A stretch of 39,279 nt of DNA, from the NCBI GenBank assembly GCA_003281405.1, contig QCCD01000013.1, positions 1 through 39,279 on the forward strand. The letters run 5' to 3'. Source of the stretch: Prochlorococcus sp. AG-347-K16 (GTDB taxonomy: Bacteria > Cyanobacteriota > Cyanobacteriia > PCC-6307 > Cyanobiaceae). A program made the position numbers and the translations under genes. The notes beneath the pieces were generated by a model. That model saw nothing but the letters and a program-made list of their open reading frames with translations. It made no database searches and was not told where the DNA came from. Below, in pieces: positions 23,943 through 34,066 of the stretch (its first letter is position 1; each line of letters starts with the position of its first letter).

Positions 23943-25360
23943 AGTGATTTAAATAATCTTTGTTGTATGTTGTGATTGACAATAGGGCTTGAATAATTAT
24001 TTTTTTCTAAATTAGATATCTCCCCATTTAATAATTCTGAATTTGACACTTTAGATAATTCAGGAATCCAATATTTTATATATTCGCAAATAGGATCAAA
24101 TTTTTTTGCTTGAGTATACGGATTAAAAATTCTAAGTGGTTTTGGATCCATACCGCTACTAGCGCTCCACTGCCATCCACCATTATTTGCAGCTAAGTCT
24201 CCATCAACCAAAGTCTCCATAAATTTTTCCTCGCCCATTTGCCAATTGCATATAAGATCTTTTACCAGAAATGAAGCGACTATCATCCTACATCTGTTAT
24301 GCATCCAGCCAGTACTATTTAGTTGACGCATTGCAGCATCAACTATAGGTACTCCGGTCTCTCCGTTGCTCCAATGCTGAAACCATTCATTATTGTTTTG
24401 CCATGGGAAATGATCCCATTTTTTTCTATATGGACCTTTCTCTAGCTCTGGGAAATGGAATAAGCAATGTTGATAAAATTCACGCCAAACTAGTTCTTTT
24501 TGCCAAGTTTCAATTGATAGGTAATTTCCTTTATTTGCAAATTCTGAATTTAAATTTAATGTGGCGTTCCAAACTTTTCTAATGCTGATGGTGCCGAATC
24601 TGAGAGATGCACTTAGAAAAGATGTCCCATTATGGGAAGGAAAATCTCGCGCAGAATAATAAGAATATATTTTTTTTTCGTTAATAAAGTTTTCTAATAA
24701 TGTTTCTGCAGCATTCTCTCCAGGTCTACATGGACAAATATTCGAACCAGGAAATTTGATATTTTTGATAAATTTCTCTAGAACCGCATCAGATGAATTT
24801 ATTGTCTTATCTTTGAGTTTATTATCTATATCTTTAAACTGGAATCCAACTTTATATTGTTCATATGAACCTAATAAATTCATTTTTGATTTAAGATTTT
24901 TATAAAAAGGTCCATAAACTGAATAAGGTTTATTATTACCTGAAAATATTTTTAAAGGCTCTACTAATAAGTGATCCCAAGTTTCAATAACTTGAATATT
25001 TTGTTCTTTTAAATTATTTTTTATTTGTAAATCTCGATTAATCTCATAAGGTTCAATTGATCTATTCCAAAAAACAAATTTAGCATCTATTTTCTTTGCT
25101 AATTGAGGAATTATTAATATTGGATCACCTTCTTCCATAACTAATCTACTACCCATTTTTTTCCAATTATTGCCTAATTCTTGAAGCGAATTTCCTAGAA
25201 ACCAAGCTCTTGAACTTGCATTGAAATCGTGTATGTAATTTTTATCAAATATATAAGTTGAAGTAATAGCATTTGATAATGAAAATGCTTTGATTAAAGC
25301 TTGATTATCAAATATTCTTAAATCCTTTCTATGCCAAAAAAGAATTCTAGGTTTATTCAT
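23927..25360 (-). CDS. phr: Deoxyribodipyrimidine photolyase (cryptochrome/photolyase family)
   Basis: This 477-aa protein uses FAD and light to split UV-made pyrimidine dimers. The N-terminal antenna-binding Rossmann fold begins ILFWHRKDLRIFDNQAL. The FAD-binding C-terminal domain shows RDFPSHNGTSFLSASLRFGT, WQKELVWREFYQHCL, GVPIVDAAMRQLNSTGWMHN, RMIVASFLVKDL, and the highly conserved DGDLAANNGGWQWSASSG, with the Trp and Asn residues of class I CPD photolyases. A photolyase is expected in a high-light surface organism. It lies downstream of, and overlaps by 8 bases, the Nudix gene. Confidence 0.95.
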   Translation of the reverse strand: MNKPRILFWHRKDLRIFDNQALIKAFSLSNAITSTYIFDKNYIHDFNASSRAWFLGNSLQELGNNWKKMGSRLVMEEGDPILIIPQLAKKIDAKFVFWNRSIEPYEINRDLQIKNNLKEQNIQVIETWDHLLVEPLKIFSGNNKPYSVYGPFYKNLKSKMNLLGSYEQYKVGFQFKDIDNKLKDKTINSSDAVLEKFIKNIKFPGSNICPCRPGENAAETLLENFINEKKIYSYYSARDFPSHNGTSFLSASLRFGTISIRKVWNATLNLNSEFANKGNYLSIETWQKELVWREFYQHCLFHFPELEKGPYRKKWDHFPWQNNNEWFQHWSNGETGVPIVDAAMRQLNSTGWMHNRCRMIVASFLVKDLICNWQMGEEKFMETLVDGDLAANNGGWQWSASSGMDPKPLRIFNPYTQAKKFDPICEYIKYWIPELSKVSNSELLNGEISNLEKNNYSSPIVNHNIQQRLFKSLYTEI

Positions 25361-25919
25361 ATTTATCTAAAAATTGTTTAGCTCTAAACCAAGCCGTCAC
25401 GGTTTTTGCATCAAGAATTTCATCCCCACTAGAAATAATATTATCTAGTTCGTCGGGATCTAAAATTAATACTTCTATATCTTCATCTAAATCTCCTTTA
25501 ACCTCGTAATTGAGTTTGTTTAAATCACGAGCTAAAAATAAATAAATTTCTTCATCTGCATAACCAGGAGCAGGGACAAGAGTTCCTAGTTCATCCCATT
25601 TGTTTGCACTGAATCCAGTCTCTTCTTTTATTTCTCTTTGAATTGAATTAATAGGTGTTTCACCTATTTCTAATGTACCAGCTGGAAATTCTAATAAATA
25701 CCTGGAAACAGCAAATCTATATTGCCGAAGAATTATTACTTTATTGTCTTTTGTAATAGGTACGGCTAATGCTGCCCCAGGATGCTTAATGTATCCATAT
25801 TCACCTTCATGTCCATTTGGAAGCTCAATTCTATCTATTTCGAAACTAAATTTTTTTGACTTTAATTCAGATATTTTTTCTTTAAAAATCGATCTTTTTA
25901 TAAGGTTTTTGTTGCCCAT
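25353..25919 (-). CDS. Nudix hydrolase, ADP-ribose pyrophosphatase-like
   Basis: This 188-aa Nudix protein has a complete Nudix box, G-x5-E-x7-REIKEETGF (GTLEIGETPINSIQREIKEE, about 93-112). Preceding it is VIILRQYRFAVSRYLLEFPAG, which matches ADP-ribose pyrophosphatases of the NudF type; APGYADEEIYLFLA follows. ADP-ribose hydrolysis is the likely activity, but Nudix substrates are hard to predict. The stop overlaps the photolyase start by 8 bases, so the pair is probably co-translated. folK lies 52 bases upstream on the same strand. Confidence 0.88.
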   Translation of the reverse strand: MGNKNLIKRSIFKEKISELKSKKFSFEIDRIELPNGHEGEYGYIKHPGAALAVPITKDNKVIILRQYRFAVSRYLLEFPAGTLEIGETPINSIQREIKEETGFSANKWDELGTLVPAPGYADEEIYLFLARDLNKLNYEVKGDLDEDIEVLILDPDELDNIISSGDEILDAKTVTAWFRAKQFLDKYE

Positions 25920-25971
25920 AATTTTTAAATAAAAATAGCCTAACAGTTATTTTTTGGTTTTGTAAATCTTT

Positions 25972-26535
25972 TTATATAGACCATTTTGGGTCATTAAACT
26001 TTGTTATTTTTTGGCTTCTACTTAAGATTTCAGATAATGGCGTAATAACAAAATTCCGATTCATGAATCTAGGGTGAGGTAATGTTAATTCCTCGTCAAC
26101 CGTATGAAAATCTTCCCACCAAAGAATATCTAAATCGAGACATCTTGATAGCCATTTCTTGCCCTTTGGCGTCTCTTCTCGTCCGAAAAATCTCTCTAAC
26201 TTTTTTAGCTCTTGTAAAAGTAATTTAGCTTTTTTATTTGATGGTTTTGGAAAAGAATTACTTTTTATAAGTAATAGAGTATTTAAATAATTTGGCTGCT
26301 CATTTTCAACACCATGAGGGAATGTCTCATAAATTGAAGACCAAAAAAAGTTTGCATGAAATTTTCTTTTCTCTTCTTTTATATTATTGGAAATATCTCC
26401 CCACTCATTTATTATTTCCTCAATTTTTGGTTTGCAAATTAATAGTGACTCAAAAGGGCTTCCGAATTTACTGTCAATATTTGCTCCGAGGGATATACAT
26501 AGTCCATTTTTGATATTAAGATTTGATAATTCCAC
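25972..26535 (-). CDS. folK: 2-amino-4-hydroxy-6-hydroxymethyldihydropteridine pyrophosphokinase FolK
   Basis: HPPK transfers pyrophosphate from ATP to the pterin in folate synthesis. Motifs are [72 protein letters not shown] (the RxLDLDIL metal-binding site) and [19 protein letters not shown]. The GTG at 26535 gives VELSNLNIK; a TTG four codons upstream (26547) is also possible. It diverges from chlD. Confidence 0.92.
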   Translation of the reverse strand: MELSNLNIKNGLCISLGANIDSKFGSPFESLLICKPKIEEIINEWGDISNNIKEEKRKFHANFFWSSIYETFPHGVENEQPNYLNTLLLIKSNSFPKPSNKKAKLLLQELKKLERFFGREETPKGKKWLSRCLDLDILWWEDFHTVDEELTLPHPRFMNRNFVITPLSEILSRSQKITKFNDPKWSI

Positions 26536-26631
26536 TACAAAAAACAAAGTTATTGGGTAAATTCTATATCAGGCATTTTTAAAGTGATTTTGAACCCCGA
26601 GTTAAAAGAAAAAGGAGAAATAAAAGATTTA

Positions 26632-28764
26632 ATGAACTCAAAGGATTCTTTTAGAGCTTTTCCTTTGGCGGCAATTACGGGTCATAGCTTATTGAAATTA
26701 TCTTTGCTTTTAGCAGCAGTTGATCCAAGTTTAGGAGGAGTGATTATCGCTGGCGGAAGAGGTACTGGTAAGTCAGTGCTAGCAAGGGGTTTGCATACTT
26801 TACTCCCTCCTGTAGAGGTATTAGATAATGAATCAATTCTGGAAACACTATCTAAGAGAAATAGTAATACTTCATTAAGACCTATTGGTAGGAACCTAGA
26901 TCCAGATAAACCAGAGGAATGGGATATTAGTACTAATAAATTGTTAGAGGAGGCAATTGGAAGTGATTATTTGAATCAAATTGATGAAATTCCAAAAAAA
27001 GTAAGAGAGGCACCATTTATTCAAGTTCCCATTGGTATAACTGAAGATAGACTTGTTGGATCAATTGATGTCGCTGCCTCATTAAGTACAGGAGAACAAG
27101 TTTTTCAACCTGGAATTTTAGCAGAAGCTCATAGAGGTGTTCTTTATGTAGACGATATAAACTTATTGGATGATGGAATTGTAAATTTAATTCTTGAAGC
27201 TATAGGAAGAGAGCAAAATAATATTGAAAGAGATGGTTTAAGCCTTTCTCATCCTTGTAAGTCGCTTTTAATAGCAACTTATAATCCTGAAGAAGGTGCT
27301 TTAAGAGATCATGTTTTAGATCGTTTTGCTATTGTGCTTTCCGCAGATCAATCTATTGATAATGCTCAAAGAGTTGAGATTACAAAATCTGTTTTATCAC
27401 ATGCAGAAAATAATATTAAATTTTCAGAAAAATGGTCTGAAGAATCCGATAGTTTATCTACTCAATTAATTTTGGCAAGGCAATGGTTAAAGGATGTCAA
27501 AATAACAAAAGAACAAATAACCTATATAGTGAATGAAGCTCTTAGAGGAGGAGTAGAAGGGCATAGGTCAGAATTATTTGCAGTAAAAGTAGCAAAGGCG
27601 AATGCAGCTCTTCGAGGCGATGAGAATGTAAATTCTGAAGACCTAAAAGTCGCAGTAAGGTTAGTTATTCTTCCAAGAGCAATGCAAATACCTCCAGAAG
27701 ATGATATTCAACCCCCCCCTCCAGAGGATCAGCCACCACCACCACCACCTCAGTCAAATAACGAAGAGTCTGAACCTGATACTAACGAAAATGATAATGA
27801 CCAAGACCAAGAACAAGAAGAAGATAATTCTGATGGAGAAGAAGAATCTACTCCCGAAATACCTGAAGAATTTATATTAGACCCTGAAGCATGTATGGTT
27901 GATCCTGATTTATTGCTTTTTTCATCAGCTAAAGCTAAGGCAGGTAATAGCGGGAGTAGATCAGTCATATTTAGTGACAGTAGAGGAAGATATGTAAAAC
28001 CTATTATTCCAAGAGGTAAAGTAAAAAGAATTGCTGTAGATGCTACCCTTCGAGCTGCTGCACCTTATCAAAAATCGAGAAAATTAAGGAACCCTAATAA
28101 ATCAATCATTATTGAAGAAAATGATTTTAGGGCAAAGCTTCTTCAAAAAAAGGCGGGAGCTTTAGTAATTTTTCTCGTTGATGCTAGTGGCTCTATGGCT
28201 TTAAATAGAATGCAAAGTGCAAAAGGGGCTGTAATAAGACTTTTAACGGAGGCATATGAGAATAGAGATGAAGTAGCTCTTATCCCTTTTAGAGGTAATC
28301 AGGCCGAAGTGCTTTTGCCTCCAACAAGATCAATAACTGCAGCAAAAAGAAGGTTGGAAACAATGCCTTGTGGTGGCGGATCTCCTTTGGCACATGGACT
28401 AACACAATCAGCAAAAGTAGCAAAAAATGCTCTTTCAACAGGAGATATAGGTCAAGTTATTGTTGTAGGGATCACTGATGGCCGAGGAAATGTACCATTA
28501 GGATTATCTCTAGGACAAAATGCGGTTGAGGGAAAAGATAACGAAAATGAAAATGTCAATTTAAAACAGGAGGTTCTAGATATCGCTGCCAAATATCCTA
28601 TGCTTGGGATAAAACTTTTAGTAATTGATACAGAGAGAAAATTTATAGCAAGTGGATTTGGTAAAGAATTAGCAGAGGCTGCTCAAGGGAAATACGTCCA
28701 ATTGCCAAAAGCTACAGATAAAGCTATCGCAGCAATGGCTTTAAATGCTATCAATGAATTCTAA
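26632..28764 (+). CDS. chlD: Magnesium chelatase subunit ChlD
   Basis: ChlD joins ChlI and ChlH to insert Mg2+ into protoporphyrin IX, the first committed step of chlorophyll synthesis. From the ATG at 26632 it is 710 aa; an AAAGGAG lies 14 bases upstream. A GTG at 26584 would add 16 residues. The AAA+ domain comes first ([16 protein letters not shown]-loop, [11 protein letters not shown] Walker B, and an arginine-finger-type region [14 protein letters not shown]). A Pro-rich then strongly acidic linker follows (around 375-420 in the longer numbering). The C-terminal von Willebrand A domain has the MIDAS motif VDASGSMA with RMQSAKGAV, and [10 protein letters not shown]. The linker and MIDAS distinguish ChlD from ChlI. 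Confidence 0.97.
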   Translation: MNSKDSFRAFPLAAITGHSLLKLSLLLAAVDPSLGGVIIAGGRGTGKSVLARGLHTLLPPVEVLDNESILETLSKRNSNTSLRPIGRNLDPDKPEEWDISTNKLLEEAIGSDYLNQIDEIPKKVREAPFIQVPIGITEDRLVGSIDVAASLSTGEQVFQPGILAEAHRGVLYVDDINLLDDGIVNLILEAIGREQNNIERDGLSLSHPCKSLLIATYNPEEGALRDHVLDRFAIVLSADQSIDNAQRVEITKSVLSHAENNIKFSEKWSEESDSLSTQLILARQWLKDVKITKEQITYIVNEALRGGVEGHRSELFAVKVAKANAALRGDENVNSEDLKVAVRLVILPRAMQIPPEDDIQPPPPEDQPPPPPPQSNNEESEPDTNENDNDQDQEQEEDNSDGEEESTPEIPEEFILDPEACMVDPDLLLFSSAKAKAGNSGSRSVIFSDSRGRYVKPIIPRGKVKRIAVDATLRAAAPYQKSRKLRNPNKSIIIEENDFRAKLLQKKAGALVIFLVDASGSMALNRMQSAKGAVIRLLTEAYENRDEVALIPFRGNQAEVLLPPTRSITAAKRRLETMPCGGGSPLAHGLTQSAKVAKNALSTGDIGQVIVVGITDGRGNVPLGLSLGQNAVEGKDNENENVNLKQEVLDIAAKYPMLGIKLLVIDTERKFIASGFGKELAEAAQGKYVQLPKATDKAIAAMALNAINEF

Positions 28765-28770
28765 ATATTT

Positions 28771-29616
28771 CTAAGGATAAATTTCGTTAAGGAATTTTGA
28801 AAGTCCAATCGTTAAATCTCTTATAGATTTAGTTAATTCTTTATCTTGTGTTAATTTTTCAAAATCATCGCTCATATTATCTATTTTGGTTGAGATGGAC
28901 CTAGCAGCATTAATTGTTAATTTAATATCATTAAGAGTTTCTTTGTCATCAATAGTAGACAAAATATTATTTAAATGATTTGCAGCAATTGTAATTTCTT
29001 TTATTAGAGGTTCAACTCTTTGTAGTTCTTGTTTTGATAAATAAATTAATTCATCAAGATTTTCTTGTGTTCTGTCAAATTGGTCAATTGAGTTAACGAT
29101 GTTTTCAACTAAGTTTTCTTGATTTGTGTCTTTTAAAAGTTGACTTATTCTATTAGTTATATTTGATAGACTTGATAGTTGTTTACCTGTGATAGTGTCT
29201 CCCTGACAAATAATTAATTTGGTATCGCATTTTTCGGATATAGGCTTTGCAATATTTTTAGGAATTGTCTTGTCATTAGTTTCTAAAGCAACTTGTACAT
29301 CTCCTCCAAGGAAAGAATTTGTTACTACCCTTGCAAATGCTGGCCTTGGAAGAATAATTTCAGGATTATTTAAAACTATTTTTGCTTTAATTGATTCATT
29401 CGTGAACAAGATATCTTCTATTGATCCAACTAAGATTCCTCTGTAAGTAACTGGAGATTTTTTTGACAAACCGCTTGCGTTATTAAATTCAGCAAAGAGG
29501 TACCAATTTTTTGAAGATAATCTCACTCCTCTTAGCCAAAAAGAAAAAAATGTGAATATTAAAATTCCCCCTAATAAGGAAAAACCAACTATTGAATCTC
29601 GTAAGCTTCTACGCAT
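28771..29616 (-). CDS. MlaD/MCE-type periplasmic lipid-binding protein
   Basis: This 281-aa protein has one N-terminal membrane helix (VGFSLLGGILIFTFFSFWL) followed by an MCE domain: NASGLSKKSPVTYRGILVGSIEDI, ALETNDKTIPKNI, and a Cys pair in EKCDTKLIICQGD. A long C-terminal helical region follows, with ENLDELIYLSKQELQRVEPLI. MCE proteins act with an ABC transporter to move lipids between membranes. In cyanobacteria related proteins are implicated in lipid traffic; the cargo is unknown. The ATPase gene is 5 bases upstream on the same strand; the permease gene is not in the window. Confidence 0.87.
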   Translation of the reverse strand: MRRSLRDSIVGFSLLGGILIFTFFSFWLRGVRLSSKNWYLFAEFNNASGLSKKSPVTYRGILVGSIEDILFTNESIKAKIVLNNPEIILPRPAFARVVTNSFLGGDVQVALETNDKTIPKNIAKPISEKCDTKLIICQGDTITGKQLSSLSNITNRISQLLKDTNQENLVENIVNSIDQFDRTQENLDELIYLSKQELQRVEPLIKEITIAANHLNNILSTIDDKETLNDIKLTINAARSISTKIDNMSDDFEKLTQDKELTKSIRDLTIGLSKFLNEIYP

Positions 29617-29621
29617 AATTT

Positions 29622-30407
29622 CTAAATGTCTTTGGGTTGCATTGGACCATCAAGTTTTCCATTCCTAAATTGAAATACATAGGGATCTTTACTCTTTTTA
29701 AATTCCTCAATTGAGCCTGCCCATCTGAATTTGCCTCCATAAAGCATTAAAACTTTATCTGAAGTCCTTTCTATAGTACTAAGAACATGGCTAACTACAA
29801 TAGATGATCCGCTAGCTTTATCATTTGTTTTATTAATTAAATCTTCAATTCTTGATGAAGCAATTGGATCAAGGCCGGCAGTTGGTTCATCAAAAAGTAA
29901 TAAAGGTTTAGACTTTGCATTCAGAGTTTGATCAGTAATTAATGCTCTAGCAAAACTTACTCTTTTTTGCATGCCTCCGCTTAATTCATTTGGAAGTTTT
30001 TTCTCAACATTAAATAGTCCTACCTCAGCTAAGCACTCACATACTATTTCATGAATTAACTTTTTAGATAAGTTTTTATTTCTCTTAAGAAGAAAACCTA
30101 CATTTTCTTCAATAGTTAAAGATCCTAATAAAGCAGGATTCTGAAAAACTAGTCTTACATCAGGAGGGTTATTTTGATCTAATCTCAAATATGTTTGCTT
30201 CTCACCAAAGATTCTTAATTCTCCTTTGGTAGGTAAAATAAGTCCTGCTAAAATTTTTAATATGGTTGACTTGCCAGAACCTGAGGGGCCAACAATAGCT
30301 AATTTCTCTCCATCAATAAGTTCAAAATTTATTTGATTAAGTACATTAACTTCTCCCCAGCTTATTGAGAGATTTTTTGTTTCAACTGCATGTTTTGATT
30401 TTTTCAA
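29622..30407 (-). CDS. ABC transporter ATP-binding protein, MlaF-like
   Basis: This 261-aa ABC ATPase has Walker A GPSGSGKST, Q-loop LVFQNPALLGSLT, signature LSGGMQKRVSFARAL, Walker B LLLFDEPTAGLDP and H-loop VVSHVLSTIERTSDKV. The DKVLMLYGGKFRWAGSIEEF C-terminal strand is typical of the MlaF/Ttg2A lipid-transport ATPases. It directly precedes the MCE gene (5-base gap) and likely acts with it and a permease encoded elsewhere. Confidence 0.92.
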   Translation of the reverse strand: MKKSKHAVETKNLSISWGEVNVLNQINFELIDGEKLAIVGPSGSGKSTILKILAGLILPTKGELRIFGEKQTYLRLDQNNPPDVRLVFQNPALLGSLTIEENVGFLLKRNKNLSKKLIHEIVCECLAEVGLFNVEKKLPNELSGGMQKRVSFARALITDQTLNAKSKPLLLFDEPTAGLDPIASSRIEDLINKTNDKASGSSIVVSHVLSTIERTSDKVLMLYGGKFRWAGSIEEFKKSKDPYVFQFRNGKLDGPMQPKDI

Positions 30408-30537
30408 AACTTATATAAAGAGCATCTATATATATCATTTTGCCTATTTTTTGAAATAAAAAAAGGATGTATGAATTTGATTTATAATGATTCTATAAAG
30501 TTTTCAAATTTGAGAAAAATAATTCAAGAGGTTTTTA

Positions 30538-31923
30538 ATGAATAAGAGTAAAAAAAGGGTAAGAAGATACTATAAAAATTTTAAAAAGTCTAATTTTGAC
30601 TTATTGAAGAAAATCTTAAGAATTTTGAGTTGGCTTTTGCCAGGTTTGGTAATAAAAAGATGGATGCTTACATCTGCGATAGGGTTTTTGACTACATTAT
30701 TAGGCGTGGCAATTTGGACAAATTTAAGACCGCTCTATTGGCTTATTGAAATCTTTTTTTCGGTAATTACAGGTTTAACTAGTATTTTGCCTGTTTCATT
30801 AATGGGACCATTGATTTTTGTTCTTGGAATATTATTAATAGGGATTGGACAAAATAGAAGTATTAATTCTATTCAAAAGGCGCTTGTTCCAGAAAAAGAT
30901 ACATTTTTAGTTGATGCATTAAGAGTTAAAAGTAAATTAAACAGAGGCCCAAATATTGTTGCAATTGGGGGCGGTACAGGCTTGTCTACTTTACTAAAAG
31001 GCTTAAAAAATTATAGTAGTAATATTACAGCAATCGTAACTGTATCTGATGATGGTGGCAGTAGTGGGATTCTCAGAAAACAATTAGGTGTGCAACCTCC
31101 AGGAGATATTAGAAATTGTTTGGCAGCCTTATCAAATGAAGAACCTACTTTAACTAGATTATTTCAGTACAGATTTTCAGGGGGAAGTGGTCTGGAAGGT
31201 CATAGTTTTGGAAATCTATTCTTGTCAGCTTTAACAACAATTACAGGTAGCTTAGAAAAAGCAGTTCAAGCCTCTAGTAAGGTTTTAGCGGTACAAGGTC
31301 AAGTTTTACCTGCAACAAATATTGATGTTATGTTATGGGCCGAATTAGAAGATGGTGAAAAAATCTTTGGTGAAAGTAAGATCAGTGAATCTAAGAAATT
31401 AATTTCGAGAATTGGTTACCTACCAGAAAATCCTTCAGCTCTTCCAAGTGCTCTTGAATCTATAAAAGAAGCTGATTTAATTGTTCTTGGCCCCGGTAGT
31501 TTATACACTTCTTTATTGCCTAATCTTTTAGTACCAGAGATAGTAGATGCCTTATTGCAAAGTAATGCTCCTAAAATTTATATTAGTAATTTGATGACTC
31601 AGCCTGGAGAAACAGATGGACTTGATGTCTATCAACATATCAAAGCAATAGAAAAACAATTATCAAATTTTGGAGTAAATACAAGAATTTTTAACTCAAT
31701 CTTATCTCAGATTCAATTTGAAAAATCTCCATTAGTAGACTATTACGAAAGTAAAGGGGCAGAGCCTGTCAAATGTAATAAAGAAAAGTTATTGTCTGAG
31801 GGTTATTATGTTTTGCAAGCACCATTATATTCAAAAAGGATAACTCCAACCCTTAGACATGATCCAAGGAGACTAGCAAGAGCAGTTATGTTTATTTACC
31901 GCAAATTAAAAAGATTAAGTTAA
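30538..31923 (+). CDS. YvcK/CofD-like protein (gluconeogenesis-factor family), membrane-anchored
   Basis: This 461-aa protein starts with a basic segment ([16 protein letters not shown]) and two hydrophobic stretches (about 42-65 and 73-102), then the YvcK domain. Its motifs are [70 protein letters not shown] and [11 protein letters not shown]. YvcK in Bacillus links carbon metabolism to cell shape and binds UDP-sugars; the cyanobacterial role is not established. The family fold is related to CofD, but here no lactyl-F420 pathway is expected. Its TAA shares bases with the convergent ndhJ stop (TTAA, 4-base overlap). Confidence 0.9.
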   Translation: MNKSKKRVRRYYKNFKKSNFDLLKKILRILSWLLPGLVIKRWMLTSAIGFLTTLLGVAIWTNLRPLYWLIEIFFSVITGLTSILPVSLMGPLIFVLGILLIGIGQNRSINSIQKALVPEKDTFLVDALRVKSKLNRGPNIVAIGGGTGLSTLLKGLKNYSSNITAIVTVSDDGGSSGILRKQLGVQPPGDIRNCLAALSNEEPTLTRLFQYRFSGGSGLEGHSFGNLFLSALTTITGSLEKAVQASSKVLAVQGQVLPATNIDVMLWAELEDGEKIFGESKISESKKLISRIGYLPENPSALPSALESIKEADLIVLGPGSLYTSLLPNLLVPEIVDALLQSNAPKIYISNLMTQPGETDGLDVYQHIKAIEKQLSNFGVNTRIFNSILSQIQFEKSPLVDYYESKGAEPVKCNKEKLLSEGYYVLQAPLYSKRITPTLRHDPRRLARAVMFIYRKLKRLS

Positions 31924-32450
31924 TAAGCATCTTGAAGTTCATAGAAATCTGGCTGAATATAATCTTTTCTTAATGGCCATCCTCTCCAATCTTCAGGCAT
32001 TAATAATCTTTTGGGATTGGGATGATCAATAAAATTTATTCCATACATATCAAAAGTTTCTCTTTCTTGCCAATCACTTCCTTTAAAAATTTTATATAAG
32101 CTGGGGATTGATAAATTAGAATCTCTTTTTAAGAAAACTTTTAATCTGACTTCTTTAATTTTTTCGATTTTTTGTAAATCATCAACAGTTACAAAATGGT
32201 AGAAACTTACAAGATTTTTGCCTGGTCCCTCATCATATCCTCCTTGACATTGTAGATAGTTAAAACCGTAATTTCTTAAGGCAGATACTGCTTCATATAA
32301 TTTATTAGGTTCCACAGAAATGTTTTCAATTCCTATGTGATCATCAGGTAAAGATTGATTTGGAATTCCATCTTTAGACAAAGATTTGCTTATAAAACCT
32401 TCTTTTTCTATTGAAGTATCTGGTGATTTGGCTAAACCGTCTTTTTCCAT
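31920..32450 (-). CDS. ndhJ: NAD(P)H-quinone oxidoreductase subunit J NdhJ
   Basis: NdhJ is the 30-kDa (NuoC-like) peripheral-arm subunit of NDH-1, which takes electrons from ferredoxin and drives respiration, cyclic flow and CO2 uptake. The 176-aa protein shows [28 protein letters not shown] and the family signature [12 protein letters not shown] with the end [13 protein letters not shown]. The start codon overlaps the ndhK stop by one base (TAATG). Order ndhC-ndhK-ndhJ is the standard cyanobacterial and chloroplast operon. It ends convergent with the YvcK-like gene. Confidence 0.97.
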   Translation of the reverse strand: MEKDGLAKSPDTSIEKEGFISKSLSKDGIPNQSLPDDHIGIENISVEPNKLYEAVSALRNYGFNYLQCQGGYDEGPGKNLVSFYHFVTVDDLQKIEKIKEVRLKVFLKRDSNLSIPSLYKIFKGSDWQERETFDMYGINFIDHPNPKRLLMPEDWRGWPLRKDYIQPDFYELQDAY

Positions 32451-33184
32451 TAATTTTCTACAGTATCAATAATTTCAGTTTTTTCGTTATTTTCAGGTAG
32501 TTCAGTTACTTCTTCTTTTTTGGAGGAAGGAATAGCTTTAGCTGAAGTTTTGTTTAGATATTCACCTGTATTTTCTGAGAAAACAAGATTCATTTCATGA
32601 TCAGATGTTATGTATCTGTGGGTTTGTTCAGTTTTTGTGCGCTCTAAGATTGATTCGTTACCAACTTTTTTTCTTAATTTGATTACAGCATCAAAAATTG
32701 CCTCTGGTCTTGGGGGGCATCCTGGAAGATATAAATCAACTGGAATTAATTTGTCAACACCTCTTACCGCAGTTGTAGAATCTGCGCTGAACATTCCCCC
32801 TGTGATTGTGCAAGCACCCATCGCAATAACATATTTTGGTTCAGGCATTTGTTCATAAAGTCTTACTAGGGCTGGAGCCATCTTCATGGTTACTGTTCCT
32901 GCAACAATTAGCAAATCTGCTTGCCTTGGCGAGCTTCTAGGTACTAATCCAAATCTATCAAAATCAAATCTAGATCCGATTAAGGCAGCAAATTCTATAA
33001 AACAACAAGCTGTTCCGTATAAGAGAGGCCATAGACTGCTTAATCTAGCCCAATTATGAAGATCGTCTAAGCTTGTCAATATAATGTTTTCACTTAAATC
33101 TGTAGTGACTTGAGGTACACCAAGAGGGTTGCAAGTCCCTTCTCGAATTTCTCTTATTGCTTTTGGGGATAATTGTGGATTCAA
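32450..33184 (-). CDS. ndhK: NAD(P)H-quinone oxidoreductase subunit K NdhK
   Basis: NdhK carries the last 4Fe-4S cluster (N2) before quinone. Cluster residues are in [11 protein letters not shown] (adjacent cysteines), [11 protein letters not shown] and [11 protein letters not shown]. Length is 244 aa, with an acidic, low-complexity C-terminal tail of about 50 residues typical of cyanobacterial NdhK ([18 protein letters not shown]). The gene begins 4 bases after ndhC ends (ndhC stop at 33189), so the three ndh genes form one operon. Confidence 0.97.
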   Translation of the reverse strand: MNPQLSPKAIREIREGTCNPLGVPQVTTDLSENIILTSLDDLHNWARLSSLWPLLYGTACCFIEFAALIGSRFDFDRFGLVPRSSPRQADLLIVAGTVTMKMAPALVRLYEQMPEPKYVIAMGACTITGGMFSADSTTAVRGVDKLIPVDLYLPGCPPRPEAIFDAVIKLRKKVGNESILERTKTEQTHRYITSDHEMNLVFSENTGEYLNKTSAKAIPSSKKEEVTELPENNEKTEIIDTVEN

Positions 33185-33188
33185 TTTT

Positions 33189-33551
33189 TTAACTCCATTC
33201 TAAAGCACCTTTTCTCCATGCGTATGCTAAGGCAATAACAAGTATTGCGATGAAGATTAAAGCCTCAATAAAAGCTAACAAGCCTAATCTATTGAAGGCA
33301 ACAGCCCAAGGATAAAGGAATACTGTCTCAACATCAAATATAACGAAAACCAAGGCAAACATGTAATAACGAATATTAAATTGAATCCATGCTCCTCCAA
33401 TAGGCTCCATTCCGGATTCATATGTAAGTTTTCTTTCTCCTGTTCTGCCTTTTGGAGCAACGATGAGATTAGTAACTAGAGCCAATACTGGAACAGCTGC
33501 GGCAATTATAAGGAAACCTAAAAAGTATTCATAGCCAGTTAATAAAAACAT
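33189..33551 (-). CDS. ndhC: NAD(P)H-quinone oxidoreductase subunit 3 NdhC
   Basis: This 120-aa, three-helix membrane subunit (NuoA-like) is located where the peripheral and membrane arms meet. The conserved [20 protein letters not shown] (TM1-TM2 loop), [16 protein letters not shown] and ending [11 protein letters not shown] are all present. It is the first gene of ndhC-ndhK-ndhJ. The promoter lies in the 77-base divergent region with the rubredoxin gene. Confidence 0.97.
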   Translation of the reverse strand: MFLLTGYEYFLGFLIIAAAVPVLALVTNLIVAPKGRTGERKLTYESGMEPIGGAWIQFNIRYYMFALVFVIFDVETVFLYPWAVAFNRLGLLAFIEALIFIAILVIALAYAWRKGALEWS

Positions 33552-33579
33552 CTTAAAAAATTAATTTTGGATAAAAGTC

Positions 33580-33617
33580 GCTTAATTAAGCAAAATCTTT
33601 TAAAGTTCTTAAAGAAC
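33580..33617. promoter_or_regulatory. Two palindromes in the ndhC/rubredoxin divergent promoter
   Basis: A perfect 12-bp palindrome, GCTTAATTAAGC (33580-33591), and a second dyad, GTTCTT-A-AAGAAC (33605-33617), sit in the 77-bp region between the divergent start codons. Their centres are about 25 bases apart. They could be binding sites for a shared regulator, but no known regulator consensus is recognised. Confidence 0.35.
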
Positions 33618-33628
33618 AATAATAAACC

Positions 33629-34057
33629 GTGAGTGAAAACATTCAACCAGCCTCTGAGGAAAACAAAATAGTTGAAGACTTTGAGAAAGAAAAACTTTCT
33701 AAAAATTCCTCAGAAGTAAATGTTGAACAACCTGTCCTTAATCTAGAACAAAATAGATTCGAATGTAGGAGTTGTGGATATATTTATGATCCGTCTGAAG
33801 GAAATAAAAAATTAAACATACCTAAAAATACTCCTTTTTCAGAGTTGGATGGTAATACCTTTGCTTGTCCTGTTTGTCGAGCTGGTAAAAATTTTTATAA
33901 AGATATAGGTCCTAAATCTAAACCCAGTGGTTTTGAAGAAAATTTAGTTTATGGGTTTGGCTTTAATAGTTTACCTCCTGGCCAAAAAAACATATTGATT
34001 TTTGGAGGTCTTGCTTTTGCTGCTGCTATGTTTCTTTCTTTGTACTCTTTGCATTAA
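33629..34057 (+). CDS. rubA: Membrane-anchored rubredoxin (RubA type)
   Basis: This 142-aa protein has a rubredoxin domain: cysteines C46, C49, C80 and C83 in FECRSCGYIYD and FACPVCRAGK. It is preceded by an acidic low-complexity head (about 1-40) and followed by a C-terminal membrane helix (about 118-139, NILIFGGLAFAAAMFLSLY). Cyanobacterial RubA is needed for photosystem I, and in some species photosystem II, assembly. The start is GTG at 33629. It begins the rubA-ycf48-psbE-psbF-psbL-psbJ run: its stop is 9 bases before ycf48. Confidence 0.93.
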   Translation: MSENIQPASEENKIVEDFEKEKLSKNSSEVNVEQPVLNLEQNRFECRSCGYIYDPSEGNKKLNIPKNTPFSELDGNTFACPVCRAGKNFYKDIGPKSKPSGFEENLVYGFGFNSLPPGQKNILIFGGLAFAAAMFLSLYSLH

Positions 34058-34066
34058 TATATATAA

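Noticed and set aside
30408-30537. Regulatory element or small gene between the ABC ATPase and YvcK-like genes.
   Set aside because: AT-rich sequence without convincing motifs; only a generic promoter region is likely.
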